Assembly (NCBI GenBank): GCA_028564925.1
Contig: CM053026.1
Coordinates: forward strand, 597,070,161 to 597,134,160
Source of the DNA: Lithobates sylvaticus
Taxonomy: Eukaryota > Chordata > Amphibia > Anura > Ranidae
DNA: 64,000 nucleotides
Direction: 5' to 3'
This document shows, piece by piece, positions 56,751 through 64,000 of this stretch. Position numbers and translations under genes: made by a program. The notes below the pieces were generated by a model. It searched no databases. It saw nothing but the letters and a program-made list of their open reading frames with translations, and had not been told where the DNA came from. Position 1 is the first letter of the stretch, and each line of letters opens with the position of its first letter.

Positions 56751-57181
56751 TAATGCCCCGTACACACGGTCGGACATTCCGACCACAAAATCTGTCTGAT
56801 TTTTTCCGATGGATTTTGGGCCGAAACTTGTGTTGCACACACACGCATCAGACAAAGTTGTCGGAAAATCCGATCGTTCCGAACGAGGTGACGTACAACA
56901 CGTAAGACGGGACTACGTAGAGGCCAGTAGCCAATAGCTACATTTCCGAATGTCTTCTGAGCATGCGTGGCACTGTGTGCGTCGGAATTCTCTACACACG
57001 ATCGGAAAAAGTCAGATCAGATTTTGTTGTCGGAAAATTTTAAATTCTGCTCTTAAATTTTTTTCGTCTGAAATTCCGACAGAAAAAGCCCGCTAGAGCC
57101 CACACACGATTAGATTTTCCGACAACATAATCCGATCGGACCTTTTCCATTGGAATATCCGACCGTGTGTACGGGACATTA
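56751..57181. mobile_element. TTATGCC-family MITE, complete, 431 bp, opposite orientation
   Basis: Starts TAATGCCCCGTACACACGG and ends GACCGTGTGTACGGGACATTA. The interior blocks (CCAGTAGCCAATAGCT, GTGACGTACAACAC, GAGCATGCGTGGCAC) are those of 55327-55756 in reverse order and orientation. No clean target duplication is visible. Confidence 0.85.
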
Positions 57182-58059
57182 GAAACGTCTCAACCGCTAT
57201 GGCGAAAGGAAGTGGTGAAAGTGGACACCCCTATCTCATACCATTCCAAAACGGGAATCTCTGGGATAATCTACCATTACCTCGTATCTGAGAACTTGGG
57301 GAAATATATAGGGCCGATATCCAACTCAGCATGTGTGGACCCAAACCTAGAGTTTCCAGCACTGTGGTAAGATAAGACCAATATACCCGGTCGAATGCCT
57401 TTTTGGCGTTGGTGGATAGGATGAGGTAAGGCGACGGGGTCTGACTGGTACATGCCCAGTGATTTAAGGGAATAGCCCTGAGTGAATTATCTCTAGCCTC
57501 ACGTCTCACTATGAAACCCGTCTGGTCTGGGTGAACCAACGATGGGAGGAGATACTTCAACCGATTTGCAAGGATCTTTGCAAACATTTTCAAGTCTGTG
57601 TTTAACAGAGAAATAGGGTGGTAATTTTTGGGCAAGAGTATGGACCAGGACTCTTACCATTAGGTAAAGACTGAACTACCACTTCTACTTCTGTAGAGGT
57701 GATAGTGGATTCCAAATGTGCCCATTTTACCGGCGTTACGGACGGCATATCTGCAGATTTATTATCATCCATCAATAGTAATGGCGGAGATTGTAAACAT
57801 ACTTGACCAATCTTGTGCACCACCACTGGAAGGCTTTTTCATAAGCTGGAATACACTGGGGGGAATCCAAGATGTGGGCATCCTCCATTCAAAGGGGGAA
57901 AATTGAGGACAGTAGGTTGCAAGAATACTTCACCAGATCCCATTGGTACAAGTATTGTAACAAGGAGGGGTTAGAGATTCCACGCTGATGAGAAGGAAGG
58001 ATCCATATTAAGTTATAGACAGGGAAGAGGGAGCATTTGGCGATGATATGATATCCCCA

Positions 58060-58285
58060 AATGGGTATTTCTGAGGTAGCAGACGATCAAGGGCACTGTT
58101 GCTGGCTGCACTTGTCTGGGTACACTGGGACTGATGTGGCCATGATCAGGAACACTGTTCCTAGCTTACACTGATCTGGCAACACTTTTACTGGTGTGGC
58201 AGAGATCAGGGACACTGTTGCTGGCTACACCGGTCTGGTGACAATGTACTCCTGTGGTGGTGATCAGGGATGCTGGCTGGCTGGA
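58060..58285. repeat. ~62-bp tandem repeat, 3+ units
   Basis: Units of the form GATCAGGGACACTGTTGCTGG-CTACACTGGTCTGG-GACACT-TACTGGTGTGG repeat about three times with 15-25% differences by eye. No coding. Confidence 0.7.
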
Positions 58286-58900
58286 AAACGTTATTTCCAC
58301 TTTACCACTCTACCCTCTACAAGCAGAATTGCTGGAAATATTATTCTTTTCACTTAGCCCTACTTAGTCCAGAATGATATGTTCCTGGTCCTGCTGCCTC
58401 CTGGAATACTTACATCACATCTCCCAGGAGGCTGCAGGATGGTCACGCAAAGCAGCTAGAGGGCAATCTGGAGGGTAGGCTGAGGGGTGCATCCGGTGTG
58501 TCATCAGAGCTGGCTGCCTATGCTCAGAAGAGGTAGCCAGCTGAAGAAGATCAAGATACATAGTAGGTAAGGTTGAAAAGAGTCCACCCAATTCAACCTG
58601 TGCAGGTTGGTGACACGGAACTCACTGTGTGGCACTCGTACAGTGGATTGCAGCAAAACAATGATAGATTCACTCTGATTTGGTATACCTGGATAGATGT
58701 GTCTTTTGGAGATCTCTTGGAGATGTTTTTTTTTGGGGGGGGGGGGGGTTAATGCGAACCTTGCTAGGCCCTTGCTGTTTATTCTTGAATTATATATCAT
58801 TGAAATGTATAAGTGTAAATACAAACATGTATGTATAAGACTATAGGCCTGTAAAAAAAATTATTGTTGTATCTAACAGAATGTGACACCCTTCATCAAA
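58286..58900. repeat. Mixed sequence with a fragment of the TTACATAGTTAG frog repeat
   Basis: GATACATAGTAGGTAAGGTTGAAAAGAGTCCACCCAATTCAACC at about 58555-58605 (in pieces) parallels 20031-20110. A G-tract of about 11 lies near 58740. The rest is unassigned. Confidence 0.5.
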
Positions 58901-59400
58901 TGATCTTGAACACGCTACGCATTATAGCGAAACACCTCGACCAGCGGAGGAGACCCAATATACAGACACCTTCAGTGGCCTTTGTAGCCTTACTATATTG
59001 TTATCTGAGAGGTGCTATATAGGAGTAATTTTCAAGATTGCAATGCCATATGTATTTTTTTTAAGTTTTGTGTTTCTTGGAATATACTAATACATTTTTA
59101 ATACTTGGATAAAACCTCATGTTATGTGCCAGTAAAGTCCACCAGTTGCGAGACTAGTTCTTGCATCCGTTTTGGGATGTGGCACGGGTAGAGGTCACCC
59201 TTTGTCTCCTGTCTTTAAAAAGTTACCACTATGGGTACGCGTAGGCGTATTCACTCTACGCGTTTTGTCCTCATAGACTATACCCCACTATACCCCAGCA
59301 GAAGTCTATAAGGACGAAACACGTAGGGTGTATACGCCAGCTGTGCCACTTTTTTACTGCGCATTTTCAGTTTTATCCAATTTTTATTGAAAAAAATAAG
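58901..59400. repeat. Repeat with GAAACACGTAGG motif and a 36-bp-arm hairpin
   Basis: Includes ACGCATTATAGCGAAACACC (58917-58936) and the hairpin 59244-59338, whose arms contain CTACGCGTTTTGTCC and GGACGAAACACGTAG. The motif recurs at 46795-46810. Family uncertain. Confidence 0.55.
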
Positions 59401-60875
59401 ATTGTTTGGGATGTTGAAACATTCCTGAAATACATTTTATCCGGTCATCGGGTTTCACACCATGAGGAGATTCTCTTTTTCTTTCACTATATAATTTGGA
59501 AATCCCTGCTGTTTCTGAGAGGATTGCAGAGACCATCTAAGGTACCCAATTCCTGTGTTGGCAATATACATTGGCCTGGTGAGTACTGACTGGTGTACAT
59601 TCACAGTCCAAAGCATCCCATACTTCCCTTACCCCATCCAAGTTCAACCCCCTCAATAAAACGAAAAAAAAACTAAGCGCATGGACTATTCTATGTCTCT
59701 GAGTGTCTGACAGGTGAATGCCAGGCTGGGCAGGGTGACAAACATACCACAGTTCTTAGCAGCCCCTATGGGGGTCCGGCTACAAATATAAAATACAAAA
59801 GCAATTTATTGTTTAATCTGCTCTTGCTTCACATGTGACCAGTTGGTTTAACTCTGTACAAATAAGGTAAATATATTTTTAGTTTTTAAATGCAGATATT
59901 AGATAAGCTACAGCTTCGTAATGTAATATATGCTTCTAGTTTGCCATTACAAAGTTCAGTACTGACATTAAAACTATGCCTAGCAGAAAAGCCCACAATT
60001 AAGTTGTATGCATAGTTTAGATGACAGAACTTTTCCAACAGATCTAATGACAGTTTTTATCATAAGCAGTTCAGTCGCTAAACCATTAAAGACAGAAGGG
60101 TAAGCCACAAAAACCAACAGGAGCAGGAAACAAAGGGTGTATCCTATAATATTTAATAGACAGTCCTATTGCAGACTGCAGTAACATATTCACAGACGCA
60201 GTGACACAGACAAGATTAGGACAGAAATTGACTCTGAACTGCTGTGAGGAGTAAAAGGACAAACTTGGGCACAGGGAGATAATGATAACTGTGGACAAAG
60301 TGTGATAGGATCTATTTGCTAAATTCTTCTGGCTGCAAAACTACACAATCAATGCAAAATGTGACTTGAGGTTTCTCAAAAAAAAAAAAAAAAAATGTTA
60401 CTGAAAGATAATTTGAGCTTTCTCAAACTTAGATCATATAGAAAAATATAGCACAAAATGTTCTCCCCAACTACCAAAGCTTGACATGATTTCTTACAAT
60501 ATATATCAGTTTGTGGAGGGTACACGGGGGGGGGGGGAAGTATTGTGCATAGGGAGGGTGATTGGTACGGCGAGGGGGCATGTACTGGAACCAATGGCTG
60601 GCTCTCTTTGCAGCAGCTGAAAGCCAGTGAGATGGCGAGGAGAAGAAGCCAGCTGTCAACTGTTGGAGAGCAACACAGGGGATCAGTAATTGCTCAGTAA
60701 TTGCCCCCTGTCATGCTGGTCACCCTCCCTGCCCACATCCGATTCGCCCAGATGTCTGGGCCCCCCTTCTGGCCCTGTACAGGAAGAACAGTGGTACCCC
60801 TTTAACCACGGCCCTGCTCACATCTCCTCAAAGGTGCATAGCAGCTACTTTCTTTCAGAGCAGCACATGTTTAGT
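59401..60875. other. Nothing recognised
   Basis: AT-rich with an A-tract (60380-60396) and a G-tract (60528-60537). Short open frames lack similarity. No element ends seen. Confidence 0.4.
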
Positions 60876-60879
60876 TTAA

Positions 60880-60950
60880 CCACTTCAGCTCCGGAAGGTT
60901 TTACCCTCTTCATGACCAGACAATTTTTTGCTATTTAGCACTGTGCTACT
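60880..60950. mobile_element. 5' end of a piggyBac-type element (CCACTTCAGCTCCGG family)
   Basis: Follows TTAA (60876-60879) with CCACTTCAGCTCCGGAAGG and CTATTTAGCACTGTG, a common frog element end. Only 71 bp remain before a second TTAA (60951-60954) where another element begins. Confidence 0.6.
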
Positions 60951-60954
60951 TTAA

Positions 60955-61283
60955 AGTGGTTGTTAACCCACTTATATAACTTTATATAAGTACCTCTGTG
61001 TCCTAATAACAAGTGCTCCTGTCTGTGAGTTTTATTCAAAAAATATTTCTCAGTGGTTCCTTGCAATCACTTCACCGGCCGGCTCTCTCCTCTGCTTGAC
61101 TGCAGTGGGCGGGGCTGAGATTCCCCCACTGACGTCAGCCAGGACGCGAGTAGGAGAGGAGAAGGGAGCCGCCACGTGATTGCGGGGAAACGCTGTGAAA
61201 TATGGTAAAGGAGGCATTTTTTAAATAAAGCATACAAACAGGAGCACTTGTTATTACACAAAGGGGCTTATATAAAGTTTTAA
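60955..61283. mobile_element. TTAA-type element with ~60-bp inverted ends
   Basis: The left AACTTTATATAAGTACC...AACAAGTGCTCCTGT block is inverted at the right (AGGAGCACTTGTTATTACAC...CTTATATAAAGTT), followed by TTAA. The outermost right end (complement of AGTGGTTGTTAACCC) is missing or decayed. The middle is GC-rich (61070-61190). No coding. Confidence 0.65.
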
Positions 61284-61718
61284 CAGTTATGAGATCATCA
61301 GAAGGGGAGGGTGCGGGCACTGACATAGGGGCAGACAGGCAGGGAGGGGAGGGGGGAAGAGGACACAGGAGCACAGAGGAGGACAGGAGGGCTGTGGATG
61401 ATGGAAGCACGTAAACTGACCACGGTGTCAGGGCTCAGCAGCCATGATGAACTGTGGTCAGTTTACATAGGGGAGGGTAGAAACTGGCAGGATCAGCCAG
61501 GTATTACAGGTGTTACAGGGGGCCAAATGACACAGCAATCCTCTATGGGAGTTTACAATCCATCTTAGATTTCTTACAAAGAAATTATGAGATTCAGAGG
61601 TAATTATAGAACTCTCTAAGAGGGAGGTTAAATTCCAATTTCAAAATAGGAAATGTTTTGAGAGTATTACCAATATAAAGGTCAGTAATGGTAGTAATAC
61701 CCTGTGCCTTCCTATGAG
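61284..61718. other. Unassigned purine-rich and flanking sequence
   Basis: A G/A-rich strand (61300-61400) followed by ordinary sequence. No coding motif. Confidence 0.4.
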
Positions 61719-62110
61719 TAGGGATGAGCTCGATGTTCGCCCGTTCGCCGAACAGTGAATATTATGGGGCGTTTGTGGGAAATTCAAGAGTAGTGGAACG
61801 CCCCATAATGCACTGCGAGATTGCAATGCATTGCTGTATGATGAATGGCCAAAGCATGCACCTGACCTGCATGCTTTGGCCAATCACAGTGCGCTCTGCT
61901 GAGAGAGACATAATTGGCCAAAGGCAGGGTGCCAATCGTGGCTCAGGGGTCCACGCCCCACACTATATAACACTTACATAGCGGCAGTGTATAGTGTGTG
62001 GATGGATATAGATTGAGTTTGAGCTAGATTAGGCAGGCAGGTTAGTTAGTGGCGTGCAGGTAGTGTGTTTAACATATATATTGTGACATTGGGGATGTCT
62101 AGCTCAGTGG
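61719..62110 (+). mobile_element. hAT 5' end with promoter, TAGGGATGAGC family
   Basis: Begins TAGGGATGAGCTCGATGTTCG, then a CGCCCCATAATGCACTGCGA block closely related to 21770-21790, a CCAAT hairpin, a TATATAA box and a leader. The element cannot be followed past about 62110. Confidence 0.7.
61842..61970 (+). promoter_or_regulatory. hAT promoter: CCAAT hairpin plus TATA box
   Basis: TGAATGGCCAAAGCATGCA and its near complement form a hairpin (61842-61886). A TATATAA box lies at 61964-61970. Same design as 21811-21954. Confidence 0.55.
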
Positions 62111-62835
62111 TAGATGCCTTTTCAGTAAGTTCACAGCGAACAGGAACTTTAGTTTAAGGGCATGGTAGCCCACTTAATTTTTAAAAAAAGAACAAAATAA
62201 AGGAAAGTTCATACATACACTTGGATGCCCACACAGGGGTTCTTCTCCCAAAAACAATAACAAATGAAAAATGCTAAGCCACCTGGCTCTCTTCAGCAGT
62301 ACTGCCACTTAGTCTTTACACTTCAGCCCTCTTGGCCATATAACAGGGTTCCTGTACAACTACTGTTCCTCTTTTCAGCTTCCTTGCTGCTCAGGCCTTC
62401 CACTTCAGGTTCTCATCTGTCTCCTTAGATGCACACAGCATCTATCTAGAGAGCAGCCCCTCACTGCTCTGATCCTCAGACTTCGGTCTCTGGCTTTGAT
62501 TAGTGCACACCTGCACTCTCTGGACTCCTGGAGACCTCCTGTCTCTCTGGGTGGAGCCCAGAACCCTAATCCTGACTCTGCTATAAGCCCAGGACCCACC
62601 TGCTTAATCAACCAGCCAGAATCCTGGCTGTTCCCAAAACCCGGTCCCAGGATTGGAGATTCCATCCCACCCATAACGCTATGGAATCTCCAGGCTCCAG
62701 GTCCCCAACTGGACTTTACAAACTTTGGAGGAAACTGATAAAACAGATTCCTCCACATTAAATACCCCTGGAGCCCCTCAACCTGCATATTTGAGAACCC
62801 TGGGGGACATTTACCAGGACAGGGAACTGTACTGT

Positions 62836-62838
<3 letters not shown>
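62111..62838. other. Unassigned segment
   Basis: Pyrimidine-rich with a partial inverted repeat GGAGATTCCAT...ATGGAATCTCC (62656-62691). No recognised coding or ends. Confidence 0.35.
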
Positions 62839-62918
<80 letters not shown>

Positions 62919-62967
62919 TCTAGTGTATATATATATTTATTTATATATCTATATCTATATCTATCTA

Positions 62968-63053
<86 letters not shown>
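62839..63053. repeat. (AT)n microsatellite with an interruption
   Basis: Two long AT runs (62839-62914 and 62978-63053) flank a short TCTATATCTATC-rich centre. Open frames here merely read YIYIYI and are not genes. Confidence 0.97.
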
Positions 63054-63056
<3 letters not shown>

Positions 63057-63179
63057 TATGTATATATATACACGCTGCATTTAGTGTAGACCAAGATATT
63101 CAGTGAAGATTCTATATTTAGTCAGTGCAGGCAGTAAAGAGTTTAGTTTATTTAACACAGTGTATTGAGGTTGTTATGG

Positions 63180-64000
63180 TGGAACCCTGCGCCAAAATTG
63201 AAAAAAAAATTGGCATGGGTTTCCCCCCAATCCATTCCAGGCCCTTCAGGTTTGGTATGAATTTTAAGAGGAACACCTTGCCAACATTCAATACATACCA
63301 GACCCTTATCTGACCATACAACCTGGCAGGCCATAGGAAAATGGGGGACGAGAGAACGCGCCCCCTCCTGAACCTTACCAGGCCATATGCCCTCAACATG
63401 GGAGGATGCTTTGGGGTACCCATTCACCAAAAAAGTGTAAAAAAAATGTAACTAACAGGAGACAGTTTTTGACAATTCAATAAAGAAAAAAAAGGGGGCT
63501 GCAATGTAAGTCCATCGTTAATCATGGTGTACGACGGTCCCCAGAAAAAATCTTGCAATCTTGCTGCTGTGGTTGGAAGAAGAAAACCAACAGCTTCCAA
63601 GGCTTATGTTCTTCTTTCCACCTATGGGTCATGTTTTCAAGGCTGTGGGGAGATGAACACTTGCCGTATGGAGCCAGTCGAGTGCCAGTGATGCTGCTGT
63701 ATGCCTTAAGTCCTGCTGTCCACTGGAGCTCCCGGATCAGTCCTCCATCTTGGCTGAAGGCAAGCTATGCCCCCTTATCCCCATTTTAGCAGGCTGCGGG
63801 TCCAATATGTATTTTAAAGGGGAAACACATGCTCTTTTTTTAGTTTTGCATGAGGTTCCCCCTTAAATTATTTTACTTAGCAGCCTAGCAAGCCAGGAAA
63901 GGCAGAGACAAGCATTCTTTGCCAGGGGGCACCCCCTGCCAAAGCACCTTGTTCCCATATTGATGCCTGAGGACAAGCACAAGGGCCTCTTTACCACAAC
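63180..64000. repeat. Frog-type repeat block as at 22290, runs off the window
   Basis: CCAGGCCCTTCAGGTTTGG, CATACAACCTGGCAGGCC, GGAAAATGGGGGACGAGAG, CATGGGAGGATGCTTTGGGG and CAGGAGACAGTTTTTGACAATTC follow the order of 22330-22850. The right part (63880-64000) repeats GGGCACCCCC...AAAGCACCTTGTTCCCATATTGATG and GACAAG...GGGCCTCTT phrases. No protein encoded. Confidence 0.65.

Larger units (their letters stand above)
54404..58000 (-). mobile_element. L1 LINE, ORF2 from reverse transcriptase to 3' end, with two MITEs in it
   Basis: On the minus strand, in order: SLPNGKSPGP near 57670; a reverse transcriptase block with LLNTDLKMFAKILANRLKYLL, HPDQTGFIVRREARDN and KKAFDRVYWSYL (57600-57380); the catalytic HKLSAYADDILFHLMDP near 56690 (YADD intact); GGLGVPDIRQYYKAVVLQRI near 56220; the C-terminal WHGCGQP...FIHLWWQYPAIQVFWKAV near 55240; and a 3' region ending in an AATAAA-containing A-rich tail near 54404-54425. 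Frameshifts and stops are numerous. MITEs at 55327-55756 and 56751-57181 are later insertions. 5'-truncated near 58000. Confidence 0.85.

Noticed and set aside
62405-63094. 229-residue minus-strand protein and its plus-strand counterpart
   Set aside because: The body is a YIYIYI run from an AT microsatellite, with unrelated flanks.

Overview
The window looks like repeat-dense intergenic or intronic DNA from an anuran amphibian, most likely a ranid-type frog. That assignment is inference. It rests on the mix of elements seen: Tc1 elements with long inverted ends, several hAT families opening TAGGGATG or TAGAGTTGAGC, TTAA-flanked piggyBac-type MITEs, a GIY-YIG Penelope-like element, L1-, CR1- and L2-like LINEs, and many short palindromic MITEs of the TTATGCC...GTGTGTAC type. 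I see no convincing host protein-coding gene, tRNA, rRNA or CRISPR array. The only gene-like piece that is not clearly a transposase or reverse transcriptase is one MADF-domain exon (31842-32113, minus) with good splice signals, probably from a Harbinger accessory gene.

Layout. 0-2.3 kb: Tc1 element split by a 796-bp hAT element with a perfect 8-bp target duplication. 2.4-3.4 kb: piggyBac-type MITE carrying a 21-bp minisatellite. 4.2-5.4 kb: reversed 5' half of a BED-finger hAT element. 6.9-8.1 kb: two MITEs, one with a long internal hairpin. 9.5-11.1 kb: CR1-like LINE and a TTAA element. 11.1-15.3 kb: AT-rich, repeat-poor island. 16.2-18.3 kb: three-level nest (hAT in piggyBac-type in hAT). 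19.2-25.2 kb: Tc1 remnant, three hAT end fragments, a ~740-bp palindrome and MITEs. 26.2-28.6 kb: Penelope-like element. 29.9-31.5 kb: complete Tc1 element whose transposase has one visible nonsense codon. 31.8-33.7 kb: MADF exon, hAT, L2-like LINE.

33.7-42.1 kb is the most striking part: a large hAT element whose 5' leader has grown into a ~4-kb tandem array of 23 units of about 172 bp, ahead of a BED-finger transposase reading frame. A related element at 4.2-5.3 kb has the same leader with only one unit, so the satellite appears to have been born inside a transposon leader. 42-46 kb: palindromic MITE, possible L1 promoter monomers, a second hAT transposase relic. 46.3-47.6 kb: long foldback element. 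48-58 kb: LINE graveyard (CR1 fragment, then three L1 segments nested in one another with MITEs in them). 58-64 kb: minisatellites, hairpins, piggyBac-type pieces, a hAT promoter end, a long AT microsatellite and a frog-type repeat block.

The parts do not form a pathway. They record successive insertions, and the useful biology lies in insertion order, element promoters, satellite birth and palindromes. All family names are by eye from motifs and ends; no database search was run.
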